From Morinoia aosen (taxonomy: Eukaryota > Arthropoda > Malacostraca > Amphipoda > Talitridae), in the NCBI GenBank assembly GCA_030386875.1, contig CM059575.1:13292293-13356292 (forward strand): a stretch of DNA of 64,000 nucleotides. Direction: 5' to 3'. The notes beneath the pieces are model-generated. The model was not told the DNA's origin. It did not search any database and saw only the letters and a list, made by a program, of their open reading frames with translations. Both the position numbers and the translations under genes were made by a program. Shown here in pieces: positions 42,744-55,040 of this stretch. The number at the start of each line of letters is the position of its first letter. The stretch's first letter is position 1.

Positions 42744-42762
42744 TGGTGGCCATATCAGTGAC
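42744..42762 (+). other. Putative primer-binding site
   Basis: TGGTGGCCATATCAGTGAC starts with TGG, complementary to the CCA end of a tRNA, one base after the LTR. The tRNA species was not identified. Confidence 0.6.
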
Positions 42763-45700
42763 GGACCCACGAATTCGCGAAGATATTTTGAGAAGAAAAG
42801 AAGATACAGTATTCGACGAGCAACCTAAATAAGTTTGAGAAGAAGGTCGAGTGACTTCAGCAAATCAAGACGACGGAGATAACTACAGAGAATTCGAGAG
42901 AACTCCAGGAAGATCGTCTGGTGACGAGAAGAAATATACTTTCTACGAAGATTATCTGCAGAGACTGCAGAGCAACGAGATATCGACTATAAGGACAGCA
43001 TCTACAGACAGAGAGGTTCAGAGTTCTACGGAGAGGGCGACTACGGAGCTGAAAACTTCAACTACGAGGTGATTCATCCGACTACAGTTTCGTTATCTTA
43101 GTGCTGTGGACGGAGCAGTGACGGTGCATCGCCTACAACGATGACAGAGATCACGACATCGTGCGACAACTCTAACTACAATTTAAGATAAGTAAAGCAG
43201 CAATTAATGGTGATAATTGTAACAGTGCCGTTGCAGCTAACTATTCATTGCACGTGAGGCAGGCAGCGTGCAGCGTGCGCGTCAGCCAGTGCCAGTACGT
43301 GCGGGCGTCAAGGTCAAACTAGCTGGGCTGTACTTGCAGTTGCAGAGAGCAGGCTGTGTGTTCAATGACCCCTAGACATGAGCTGTTTTCAAGGTGTTAC
43401 GAGTCCTATTTTTTAAAGTGGGTGGCGCTATTTTCTCGAAGTGTTGCTATAAGTGCTTCAAGTACTTTTGTATTGTTTTAGTTGTGTAAATTTAATCTTG
43501 AGCAACGTTAAACTCATTTGAGCAGTGATGTTATTTGTGTAATACGTAGAGACCAAACTCGTAACGTAATTATGCCTGAAATTTCAGTATCGAGTGATTT
43601 TCGAAATAGTAGAATGTCTACCACAGTTTTTTTTCTGATGTGGATATATTGGCGACAGAGAGATAAGTATACTTAAATGCCTTCTGTGGTCTGTACAACA
43701 TGTAGGTCATGTGAGATTTATTTTTTTGCTGGTTGCGTCTGGTAGGATGATGGAGGGGGGAACTGCATTCCAATTTGCCCAAAGGTGATGCTGAAGACCT
43801 TTGTAAAAATCAACTTTCTAGCGTTAGAGTATAGTAAAATTAGAACAGGAATTGGAAGATAGTTTTCGACTAGTACAGAGCAGGCTGAGGATTAAGCCTA
43901 GCGAGAAATAATAACGATGAAATATGACGTAATGATGAGAAAATAATGATGAAATATTTTGTGGCTTTTAATGTGCTGAGAAGTGTTATGTGACTTCGAG
44001 AATTAAGGATAAATATAAGTAGGAAGGAGTAAAGATACTCTTCCGAGTGAAGTAAAATATCGTGGATGATATTCTGATGATACCTGATGTGCACGGATAG
44101 CACGGTTAAAGTAAGAATGAAGTTTTTTGAATACCGTAAATAATGCAGAGTGTCTGATGACAGACGTGGTTGCACAGAGGAGGCGTAAAGAGTAATATTT
44201 GCTACGGTAGAGAGAGCCTCGAAAATGGCGGTGCTGTGGGGCAGTGAAAAAACCCCGAGACAGAAGTGCTGTGGGGCAGCGAATAACCCCGAGACAGAAA
44301 TGCTGTGGGGCTATCTGGGAAAAGGCAAATTAGTACCAGGTAATTCTATCAGCGAGGTCAAAGTATTGAAGTAGAAATGAATTCGCGCAGAAAATTAAGT
44401 GAGTAAGCTTTAGAGAAGCGAATGTTTGCGATGTTCCCGGTAATGCGAATCTACCCAGGGTCGACAGTGTTTGTGGTGAAAGTTTCAATGCCATCTCTCG
44501 TAAAGACGTTGGGGTAGTACCCGTAGAACCGAGGCATTGTTGTAACGATATTCGTGTTGATGAAGTAGGAATTAATGCCATTGATACCATGATGATCAGA
44601 GTAGCATTGTAGATTGCGGTTGTCATTGTGCTGGCGAACAGAAGTAACATACAAGAGAAGTAATGAGAGGCGTTAGACGCCCATTAATTAACCACACGTG
44701 GTGGTGAGGTATTAAGTTAAGAGTAACTAGTAATAGATTGTACAGAGTGTAGAGTGTGCAGAGCTGCACGCAGCTGCACCGAGACATTGAACTCGGAGAA
44801 AAAAGAGCACTAGACGACATGCAAACGCTGACTCATAAGCCAGACAGAGAGGCGCCTTACTTCCTGTGGCTCTGTTTAGCAACAGTTGGCAGCCGAGGTA
44901 CGAAGGCGTGGGATGAATATGACTGGTAAATAGTCATGAAGAAGATGTGTTTTGAAGCATGAATATGACTGGTGAATAGTCATGAATAAGATGTGTTTTG
45001 GCTGTTGTTTAATGATGTTTAATTTATCTCTTCGTAATGTTTTGAAGAGAGTGGCTGTTCTTAATGTTTTTGAGCACGTTTACGATCTAGTGCGTCATAA
45101 CAGTCATTTTTGCAAGTCTTCTAGAATTTCATAATCAGTAAAGTTTTATTTTGTGTAATTTGAAATTAATCAAACGCAAAAGACTGTAAAATTTATCGTC
45201 AAGTCTCTCAAAGTTTCTACGGGGTAAAAAACAACTGATTGAACGATTAAAATTTAGAGTGCTTAACGTCAATATTGATTTTTACCTTGACAACTTTTCG
45301 TGTACGTAGCGTAAAATGTGTGTTTCTTATGTATTGAATTGTGTCTTTTTGTTGTATTTGCTTATGCTTCATGTTAACCTCGTATATGTATTAGTATTTA
45401 ACCTTTTTAATTAAGGCATTAACGTAACGCGATAAGTGAAACGTAAAGTACCCGTTCACAGTGTAACAGTTCAACAAGTACAGTATAATAATACGTAATT
45501 TTTTTGTGCAAAAGCAGTACGTGATTATTGATTGTGATCTGTCGTGGCAAGAAACATTGATGACCTTGCAGAAATTTATTTTTTCATTGTGCATCGAGGC
45601 TGAAAATGCCCCAGTTTTGCTCACGATAGAAACGGTTAATTAACAGTTTTTAGTTTCGAATTCCACATTTGCGAGATAAGATTACTGATGTATTTTGTTT

Positions 45701-47649
45701 AATGAGAAATTTGAATGTCTGTAACGAAGATTAAATGTAAATGCGAAATTTAGTCGTTTTTATTAGTTTAGCAATTATGTTACGGGAAAATTCTTGGATG
45801 CTAATGAGGAAGCTACTTTTTGTTTGTCATTTCACTTTATTTGTGCATTCATGTACGAAAGTTTGCGCTCTAGCCATGCTAATCGTTTTTGTATTGAATT
45901 CCAATTTCAGTTCGAGCGTGTGCGAGCGGTAACACGACATCATGTAACGCGATTCATGCTGCTGTGCCAGCAAGGAAGCACAGCGATTACGGGCGAGTCA
46001 CGCAGTCACACGTGACGGGGTACGCACTATGCAGTGCGGAGTCCGGCTGCGACAGGCTGGCACCCAGCAACTGTCAACAAACATCGATGGTCTTGGCGGC
46101 AGCTAAGCTTCGCGAGTAGTCAAGAGATTACTCGAATTCACCTTCGCGCGCAGTCAAGAGATTACTGAAATTCAACTTCGCGCGCAGTGATTTGAAAAGA
46201 GTAACTTACCTTGAAGATTTAATGTGGTTTTAATACTTTACAGTGTTACTTTACCATGTTCGTAATGTTGAAAACGTGGTTTAATAAATTTTGAAACTTG
46301 AAAGTAGGTAATTATAAATTCAGTCGTTCAAAAATTATGACTTTGTTTACATTTTATTACGATTACATTACGATAATTTGGAAACCCGATTTTCATATTC
46401 ATACTTGATGTCTTAAACTAGCGTGTGTTCGATTTTGTTACGTATTATCTTATATCTTAATCCACGTGCTATACCATTATGTTACCGATAGAATTAAGTT
46501 TTACGAGTCTACGGCACTCTGTTTATTCTGATTGGTTGTTTTACTAATGGTGGAAAAGTTCCGTTCTAATTTGTGCGATGTTTGGCTATAACACTAACTT
46601 CTATTTTTAAGTCTACGGTAACGCAGACGATATTTTGAATGTTTCTTTTTGGTGAAAACTTTAATGATGCTTTATTTAATATCAACTCAACTTTTTTGTA
46701 TCATTTTTCATTACCTACGAGGCAATAGTTTTGATTATTATAAAATTTTCCGAAATTGCCTTGCCGAAGAACTCGTGTTTTGCTCGGTGTTACTCTTTCA
46801 CCAGAGATGTAAGCGGATGTTTTAATATTTACTCATGAATTAATATTAAGTTGGTATTTCCACCCTTGTGTTTTACGTATTTCATTTTAAACCATGTTCG
46901 CGAAGATGATCGAATCGATGAAACGTTCAGGTATATAATTATGATTTGTTTCATTTTGGTTTATCGATAACTCAATTTATGCGAATACGTTGTTCACTTA
47001 AAATTTTAACGGCATTGTGTATTTAATTTCATGCGTGTTATTATTATCCTTAACGAATGTATTGATTTATTTAAATTTTATGGCGAGAATGATTTTTTAT
47101 TTGTCGAGGTATCTGCGTGCCCTATTTCTTATTTGTGTTTGATTAAAAACTTTTTAGTTGTTGTTTCAACGATGCGATTTTCTTTCATTTTTACTGCGTT
47201 ATTATTTCAACTGTTTAACACAAAACAATGTTAGAGTTAATTGTGTTTTTCATGGCTGGTGTTCATGTTAGCGGATTATTGTTTTTTTAGTACGACACCT
47301 GCCGAGGTGCATTGTTTTAAGGTTTTCTGTTGCCAGAAAATTTTTTATGTTGCAATGTTCGTGTGCCAAAAATTTTTTTTTGCGTTCTATACGTGTCTTG
47401 AGCAGCGCCTCTTCCCATGTTTTTTTGGTGATGAGGGTGTTTGCGGTTTTTCTTTGCGATGCTTTTTGTCGAATTTAACTGGACGAGTTTGTTTTTCCTG
47501 TTACTGGCAGTTGTTGTTGCCACGAAAGGATTATTTTAATTTTTTTTTGGTTTTCCTAATTAGGATTCCTTTACCTTACTGTGTTGCTTTTTAAGTTACG
47601 ATTCTTCCCTGTGATTCATTTATTTTGTAATTGGTAATAAATCAGGCAT
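42763..47649 (+). other. Non-coding interior of the LARD-like element
   Basis: No supported gene. A short tandem (GTGCTGTGGGGCAG/CCCCGAGACAGAA, 3 units) lies at 44,225-44,320, and CTTCGCGCGCAGT repeats at about 46,105-46,190. Small frames such as 47,241-47,594 have no family signature. Confidence 0.7.
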
Positions 47650-47658
47650 GGGGGAAGG
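47650..47658 (+). other. Polypurine tract
   Basis: GGGGGAAGG two bases before the 3' LTR; plus-strand primer site. Confidence 0.65.
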
Positions 47659-47660
47659 TG

Positions 47661-47912
47661 TGTGCCGTCGCGGTTGCGCACTTTCTCTGTACATATGTTC
47701 GTACGTATGGTAATGCTATGCCTGGGCGCGGCTCTACCGCAATGCGCATGCTTGGTCAGCAGAATTGAGATAGTATAAAAGGACGTGCGCGGCTTTTAGA
47801 GGCGCATTTGGTCCGTGTTCTACCCCCTTGCAACATCGTTACCAGTAAACGTCGCCTATAACCAGCGTTATCTCTCTACCCTTCGGACCTCACACCTACT
47901 TTTGCCTTCACA
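47661..47912 (+). repeat. 3' LTR, 252 bp
   Basis: Partner of 42,491-42,742, one mismatch. Confidence 0.95.
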
Positions 47913-48214
47913 AGGGGACGGTGGTCTTCCATGATGCAACCAGGGTGTCCTGTTTGATGGTGAAGGTTAGAACTGCCATGTCGTGGGTTTGTAATTCTCT
48001 TTTTTGTATATTAAAACATTTTAACAAGAATTACAGGCATACAATAGAACCAAGAACGAACGGTTATACCCTACCTGCCTCCAACATATGAAGCTGCTAA
48101 CAACAATGAACACTTAACTGTCGAACAGCCACAAACGGTACAAGGGGGACTCGGCATGGCAGCAAACCCTCCCAGATGTAGCAGTCGTCCATAGTCTCGG
48201 TCTGCAGAAGTGCA

Positions 48215-48465
48215 GTAGCGGCAGGAGGGGACGGAGTGGTAGGAGTGGCAGGAGCGGGAGGAGTGGCAGGAGCGGCAGGAGTGGCAGGAGCGGCAGGCGT
48301 GGCAGGGGTGCAGGAGCGGCAGGAGCGGCAGGAGCGCAGGAGCGGAAGGAATGCAGAAGTGGCAGGAGCGGCATGAGTGCAGGAGCGGCAGGAGTGCAGG
48401 AGCGGCAGGAGTACAGGAGCGGCAGGAGTGCAGGAGCGGCAGGAGTGCAGGAGCGGCAGTAGTGG
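48215..48465 (+). repeat. About 17-bp minisatellite, unit 2
   Basis: Partner of 40,890-41,125, with one extra GGAGCGGCA unit. Confidence 0.88.
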
Positions 48466-48529
48466 CACTTCTGAATAGAGGGGATCCTGCAACGGGCCCG
48501 AGGAAGAATCTCTTCAGTCCAAGATGGGG

Positions 48530-48685
48530 GCTACGCCCCAGTCCAAGATGAAGGCTGCGCCCCAGTTCATGATGGAGGCTGCACCCCAGACCAAGATGGA
48601 GGCTGCGCCCCAGTGCAAGATGGAGGCTGCGCCCCAGTCCAAGATGGAGGCTGCGCCCCGGTCCAAGATAGGGGCTACGACCCAC
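48530..48685 (+). repeat. 24-bp minisatellite, unit 2
   Basis: Partner of 41,190-41,345. Confidence 0.88.
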
Positions 48686-49180
48686 GACTTACAGTCTGAC
48701 ATAGCCAGGGAAGACAACTTTTCTGATTAATAAATACAACAAATGAAACTATTTCTGCTGTTTTATCTGATGTTAGACTTTACCACAACAAAACTTGCGC
48801 ACGGGCCTTAGACAAGTACAATAAAGAGACACAAACATTGTGAACAGAAAGCAAACATTACTTAGAATGTGTGTGTATTTATTGCCTTGATGCAAATTTC
48901 AACTGAACAACCTATTGAAAAAACTCAAATTAAATGCTGACTTTATTTTATAAAAATAAAACTCCTACTGTTCCTCTACACAGTACGGAACTGGAAAATT
49001 TTATTGAAGAAGGTATTTCCTATGGATATTCCATCTATTTATATTCTTTCACAATTACTGATATTAGAAACAATTTTTATTTTCCCATCTGGTACAACAG
49101 TGAGCCACACCCACCCCACCTTGTGCCAGAGTGAGGCATACCTGCCCACCTTGTGCCAGAGTGAGGCACACCTACCCCAC

Positions 49181-49354
49181 CTTGTGCCAGAGTCTGACGT
49201 TCCTTGTAAAACTGCCCAAATCGAGTCTGTCAGAGTCCCGAGGGTGGAAGGCGACGGAACACACCGAGTTTGCGTGGCCCCCCACAGTGCGGACGAGCTC
49301 CTTGGTCTCTGAGCTGTACACTGTCACCCAGTCCTTGCCATGGCAGCAGGCAAA
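49181..49354 (-). CDS. Putative WD40-repeat exon B (copy 2)
   Basis: 174 bp, same limits and phase as 41,841-42,014; peptide differs by G for S in VGGHANS. The frame is intact in both copies. The VGGHANS form is closer to the WD40 consensus GH, so this may be the less changed copy. Confidence 0.55.
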
Positions 49355-49869
49355 CTTGGTCCAGGACAAACAAATGTTTATGACTAGGAGCTGTACGAAC
49401 AAACGTACTGGACTTGGAGCTGTATAGACAAATATACATAACATGGCAGGGTTTATATAAAAAAGACACCAAAAACACACAAAAAACACTAAATAGTATT
49501 TTTTTGTTTTTTGAGGGTTTTTTATTATTGCTATTTAAATTTCACTTGTTTTCAAGCTTAAAGGATCAAAATAAGCTATATATATATATATATATATATC
49601 AAAAACGCTAAATATACATTGTCAAAAAAATTATTCAAGTCATGTGAATGACCATGACAAGAAAACAAAAAACCAACCCTATACACATCAAATTAGAAAA
49701 ACCTTAATCCTAAAAACCTCGAGGGACTAATATATTTCCATGAATTTCATTTCTAATGTAAAAAAGAAAAACTAAGGAACAAATGTAGTTTGACTATTTT
49801 ATTATATAGAGACCTCTGAATTCTTCCTCTGTCTTCTAGACTAGACTGCTACTACAGGAATACTGTGGT

Positions 49870-50290
49870 TCTCTTTCTACATCCACTGCCATTTCATCGT
49901 TGTCATCCACATCATGATCATTTGCAAGGTGGCGATATACTGAGACCAATTTCTGTGCGTGTTCCGATCATAATCTATTAATTTATTCCACACAATTTTA
50001 AATGTTGAGAAAATTCTCTCGATTGATCCTGAACTTACAGGGCAAGAATGAAGATTGCTTATAAACTTGCAGAAACCCTCTGCCAATGTTTTATCAGGAA
50101 TCGGCATTTTCTGCTGTTTCATGTCTTGAATTTCTTACCATCGACGAGGAGTCATTGTCTTAGTGATATTCTCGTTGAACATGTATTTTGGGAAGATGTT
50201 GGAGTCCTTCCATTTATAGGAATGAAGCGCACCGATGAACTCCGGATTGTACTAGCCAACCACTCTTCAATATCTGTCTCCTGTGAGAGC
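49870..50290 (-). pseudogene. hAT-family transposase C-terminal fragment
   Basis: Minus strand. Frame 50,122-49,877 contains NLHSCPVSSGSIERIFSTF and IVWNKLIDYDRN, the hAT dimerisation domain core (P-x-S-S-x-S-x-E-R-x-F-S). Upstream across stops, EFIGALHSYKWKDSNIFPK and ENITKTMTPRRW continue the family's typical lead-in (normally with WW, here W-stop). N-terminal zinc finger and catalytic residues are absent. A dead remnant. Confidence 0.8.
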
Positions 50291-50299
50291 ATTGCCTGA

Positions 50300-51099
50300 A
50301 ATATGTCTTACAATTATAGTCAGATGGGGTAAGATACGACCGCGGCCACCATGGGGTAAGAAAGTAAACAAACGACTGGCCTATGGTGAGCATTCAAGCT
50401 GCACTTGAATAAATTTGATGATGGAATCTGTTAGAGCATTTATTTCGAATCATTTTAATGTTTGTTGCGATCCTTTACTACAAAAAAAAGAATTTTTGTC
50501 AAATTTAAAAAAAAAAATTGGCATGTCACTACGTGTTGTAACATGTAACTGTGTGGTTTGCTGACTTGACTTGCTCTGCTAAGCACTGGAGCTCACACAA
50601 TACCCATGTTAAGTTGTTAACAGCATGACTGTTAAGTGATGTGCAGATGTCTTGCTTCAAGTTGCTCGTGGCGGTTACTTATGATCTGCATGGTGCTTCC
50701 CTCTCACATATCTTACGCCTGTTGCTGCTAAAAAAATTTACTATGAATTGACAAGCATGGCAATTCTCTTGGCACATCTTATATCTTTGCAGACTGCAAA
50801 GCTATGTCTCTATACATCTGGTAATTGGTAAATGGTAATTGTGGTGGACAAACTTATTTCATATAATGCATATAATGAAATATAATGTTGGAAATAAAGT
50901 AACGAAATAACAATATTTATTCAATTACTGCATGTATATAAATCTGAAATAAAAGCGACCGGAGCGGTCTGAATAACTTTTTAAACAAAAACAGGTATTG
51001 CAACCCCCCCCATTAAAAAACGATGAAACCCTCCAAAAAATTGAACCCAAAAAACACATGGGTTGTTTTTTTTTAAGCCCAGGGTTTTCTCCATCCCTG
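50300..51099. other. No recognisable gene
   Basis: AT-rich sequence after the hAT fragment; no supported frame. Confidence 0.4.
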
Positions 51100-51109
51100 T
51101 AACATAGAG

Positions 51110-51235
51110 CTGCACAAACAAATGTACAGAACTTGAAGCTGTCCAAACAAACGTACAGGACTTGGTGCTGTACAAACAAACGTACAGGACTTGGTGCTGT
51201 ACAAACAAACGTACAGGACTTGGTGCTAATTTAGG
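51110..51235 (+). repeat. 29-bp minisatellite (CGTACAGGACTTGGTGCTGT)
   Basis: Four units, related to the tandem at 42,020-42,160. Confidence 0.85.
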
Positions 51236-51369
51236 GCTTCATTTTAGGGTGTCAATCTAGGCTTTCTACTGCAGATACCATAAGATTACTATTCCTTATT
51301 TATAACTTTACAACAATCTAAGTAGATATAAAACATGGTTCCTCACCAGCAGCTTTAAGAGAGAAGCAC

Positions 51370-51640
51370 ACACTCACCTGTCACCACTCGTGGCACTCAC
51401 CCGTCACCACTCGTGGCACTCAACCGTCACCACTCGTGACACTCACCCTTCACCACTCGTGACACTCACCCTTCACCACTCGTGACACTCACCCGTCACC
51501 ACTCGTGACACTCACCCGTCACCACTCGTGACACTCACCCGTCACCACTCGTGACACTCACCCGTCACCACTCGTGGCACACACCCGTCACCACGTGTGA
51601 CACTCACCCGTCACCACTCGTGGCTATGAGGAAATTTGAC
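51370..51640 (+). repeat. 23-bp minisatellite (CACTCACCCGTCACCACTCG)
   Basis: About 11 units, very homogeneous. Confidence 0.92.
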
Positions 51641-51929
51641 CTGCGTATCTGCCCCACAGACTCCTGCCTGTAATGGGGATAAAAAAAATTAATTTACTAT
51701 TTGTTTTTGCCACTTTGCTCATGTTTTTTAAGTTAAAGAAGGGATCATCGTAATTTTTCAAGCACATTAGGAATAATTTGTAAAAAAAAGTTGTCGGGAG
51801 TGTGAATAATTTGTAATATTACAATTTACAATATTTTCATGTTCTACATTTCCTTTAGGAAGGTTGCCCACAATTGGGTGTATTGCCACTAATAAATTTC
51901 AACAATAATATAATAAAATATTTGCTAGT

Positions 51930-52140
51930 TCAAGACTCTCTAGCCACAACAAAGGAAATTCCCAGAGAGCAAAGAGAAGGGACCATTTAGTAATCACTGT
52001 ATTAAATGGGAAATCTATGCACAATGAGTGTTCCTCCAGGATAGGCTGGGCAAAAAACCAGCAAGTTAGGAAGGAAAACAAAGAAAAATTGCAAAAAAAC
52101 ATGAATATGAAGAAAGTAAACTAGGTACAGAAATAATAAA
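51930..52140 (+). repeat. Dispersed repeat, copy 3 (partial)
   Basis: Shares AGCCACAACAA, GGGACCATTTAGTAA and GAAGAAAGTAAACTAGG-like motifs with 38,330-38,690 and 39,860-40,230. Confidence 0.55.
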
Positions 52141-52780
52141 GTTTCACGATACAAGGGGAGACGTGCGAGTCTCTCTTGTCGATAGAGGGATTAAAACCTC
52201 GATAGTCGAAGATGAAAAGAAAAAAAAGGAGAGAAAAATATACAGCAGGAGAGAAATAGAAATAGCAGGATTAGCATAGTGTGCGTTACAAGTCTACCTC
52301 AGTACGATCAGCATGGGATAATAACGACACAATGTGAAGGTTTACTTAACTTTATTTAATGATTCACACATGGATTAATGGGTGGGATTGATTACACAGA
52401 AAATTATGAACGTAATGTCAGATAGTATTCCAAAATGCGAGAAATGCTCACTGTGAATAATTAATTGTCAAGCGTTAGCGTACGATCACGAAATTTGATG
52501 TTACGCAAATTTCATGACACAAGAAAAATCATACGGCGCAACAAATCGGATAAAACACTTATCAAGAGATGCCATTTCACCGGCACCACCAGAAGATTTG
52601 ACAGTATTATTCGCATAACTCAACCCAACGGTATTACGAAGGAAATGCGCGTCCCAAAATAAAATCTGCACATTGCATCCATGGCAATTATCAACAACAA
52701 AATGACTCATTTCACTATGATCACACATATTGATGCACAGTAATTGCTGTCAACTCTGGGGTGCTGTTACACGCAACCTT
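52141..52780. other. No recognisable gene
   Basis: A 65-codon plus frame at 52,465 has no family signature. Nothing else supported. Confidence 0.4.
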
Positions 52781-53195
52781 ATTTTAAACAATTTTTTTAA
52801 ACAATTTATTTACCACAGGTGATACAGAGGTAGAATGTTTCTTAAGTCTAGTACAATGGTCGAATTTGAGTATAGCTACCTGTGGGCCCGAACAAGTTCA
52901 GCGACTTCTAGAGCATCCTATCATCACGTTATTCTCAGGTGAACAATAATGTTTAACCTAGTTCACTTAACCTAGTTTCGCATTAGACTGATCATTGAGA
53001 TAATCAACTCGATATTTTATGCTGTATTTTACAATATAGGTCAAATCGGCTATATTTAACAGTATGTTCGATAAAACGATTCAAGAGCAGACTGAAGATC
53101 GGTTATGTTACCCAAGGCAAGTTACATTATTACATTATCATTAGTTACATGTAGGAGGCAAGATTTGACATGGTGATCTTACACGACTAGTATTC

Positions 53196-54760
53196 TTATA
53201 GGAAGTGACACTGAAGATGTCTTTTGAATACTTTGTACGAATTACATTTACGGATCTCCGCAGGTATAGAGTTCCAAGTTTTGGTTCCAACGAAGAGGAT
53301 ACTGTGTTGCGACCGGGCCTTTGAATAATAAGGAAGCATGAATTTACTTCTATTTCGGGTTAAATGGTCGTGATGACCAGTTTGCGCAGTCAATAATTGT
53401 CTTAGGCTATTGTCGCCACCATTTTTTAATGGTTTGTAAATGAAATTACAGATGGAGATTTTGTAGAGATCCGAAAGTTTAGGTATTTGTAAATTTTTGA
53501 AAGAATCATTTGTGTGAGCATTACATTCTAGGTTCTTTACCGCTCTGACAGCTCTTTTCTGCAGAATAAAAATTTTGTTGGTTTTATTTTTATCAGTTCC
53601 GTGCCATGCTTCTATTCCGTATTGCAAGTATGGAGAAATGAGCGTTCGGTAGAGCATTTGTAAAGCTGTTTCAGGCAGAAAATTTTGAACTTTATTTAGG
53701 ATTCCGATGGATTTTGATAATTTAGAACAAATATGAGTGATGTGCTCTTTGAAGGTCAGATGTTTATCTTTTATGATGACAAGAAACTTACATGAGTTGG
53801 TTTCTTCGATATCACCTTCGCCAATATTAATGCATGGGAGAGATACATCTTTCTTGTATGAGAATGTAATATAATTGGTTTTATCAATATTAAGGCTTAT
53901 TTTATTAGCTTTGAGCCACAATGAAACCTTATGAAGTTCATTATTTATACTCTCCACAATCATAGCAAGATTTTGGTTCGGAAGGACCGCAGAAAGCGTA
54001 TTGTCATCGGCAAAATGTATGAATTAGAAGAATGATGTAGATTTTACAATATCATTGATGAAAATCAGAAACAGGAGAGGCCCAAGAACAGATCCTTGTG
54101 GAACTCCATGGCTAATTGTCTGTGGGTCTGATTTTGCATCGTCAATGACAACGTATTGCTTCCGATTTGTTAGGTATGATCTGAACCAATCATGGGCAAT
54201 TCCTCGAATGCCATAACAGTGTAGTTTCGAGAGTAGTATTTTATGGTCCACACAATCGAATGCTTTTCGAAAGTCAAGAAATACAGAGAAGACAGGCTTT
54301 CCTTCATCTATATTAGAATAGAGGAACTGTAAATGATTTAATATAGCCTGTGTTGTTGATTTTTTAGAGCGAAAGCCGTATTGTTTATCGTAAAGAAATG
54401 ATTTTTGTTCAAAATATGAGTACACTTTTTTATACACAATCTTTTCGAATACTTTGTCAATAATTGGAAGTACGGAGATAGGTCGATAATTGTTTACATA
54501 GGTTTTTTCACCACTTTTAAAGATTGGGGTTACTCTAGCAACTTTGAGGGAGTTCGGAAAAGTGCCTAGTAAGAGAGACTGGTAATAATATTGGATATCA
54601 GCGGGGCTACAATGTCAGCAACAACTTTAAGTACTTTCGTCGGAAACGTTTGTAACCCACTCGATTTATTTTTCAGGTTGTTTATGCGCGTAATTACATC
54701 GGAGGAGTTTGTAGGCGTAAATAAAAAGGAATTGGGTTCTCGAATATGATCCATAAATTC
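53196..54760 (-). pseudogene. LINE ORF2 reverse transcriptase, copy 2
   Basis: Frame 54,437-53,196 is open apart from a TAA at 54,026-54,024: DKQYGFRSKKSTTQAIL, VFSVFLDFRKAFDCVDHK, SHGVPQGSVLGPLLFLIF, FIHFADDNTLSAV (catalytic FADD), then the thumb MLYRTLISPYLQYGIEAWHG and the C-terminal TKTWNSIPAEIRKC typical of CR1/L2/Rex-type LINEs. An upstream piece at 54,754-54,566 (NNLKNKSSGL) is in another phase. Copies RNA into DNA at the nicked target. Confidence 0.88.
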
Positions 54761-55040
54761 CAGGTGATCAGTAGGTTCACTCGGAATACCATCAGCTATA
54801 GTTTTCCCTACGTTTACGAAGAAGTTGTTAAAGAGATTAGCAATTTCTTTCTTCTCATGGTATTTTACATAATCTTGAATAACATATTCAATTCTCTTTT
54901 TATCGGCATTATTCGGTTTACAGCACGAGTTAAGGATATGCCAAGTCTTTTTAACGTCAATTTTGAATTGAGTAAACTTGAGCGTAAAGTAGTTATTTTT
55001 TTATGTTCTTATCTGGTAAGTTATATAGTTTCTGAATCGG

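Larger units (their letters stand above)
42491..47912 (+). mobile_element. Young LTR retrotransposon without pol genes (LARD-like, 5,422 bp)
   Basis: Two 252-bp LTRs differing at one position, a 4-bp target duplication AGGG, a primer-binding-like TGGTGGCCATATCAG one nt after the 5' LTR, and a polypurine tract GGGGGAAGG just before the 3' LTR. The 4.9-kb interior has no frame above about 120 codons and no gag, protease, RT or integrase motif on either strand, so it must be mobilised in trans. The empty site survives in the tandem duplicate. The orientation is set by primer site and polypurine tract. Confidence 0.92.
47913..49620. repeat. Tandem segmental duplication, unit 2, second part
   Basis: Copy of about 40,582-42,337, resuming at AGGGGACGGTGG directly after the LTR element. 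Small indels in minisatellites and a few substitutions only. Confidence 0.93.

Noticed and set aside
47241..47594. 117-codon frame as a gene of the LTR element
   Set aside because: Phe/Cys-rich product of T-rich DNA, no family signature, and only one frame of this size in 4.9 kb.
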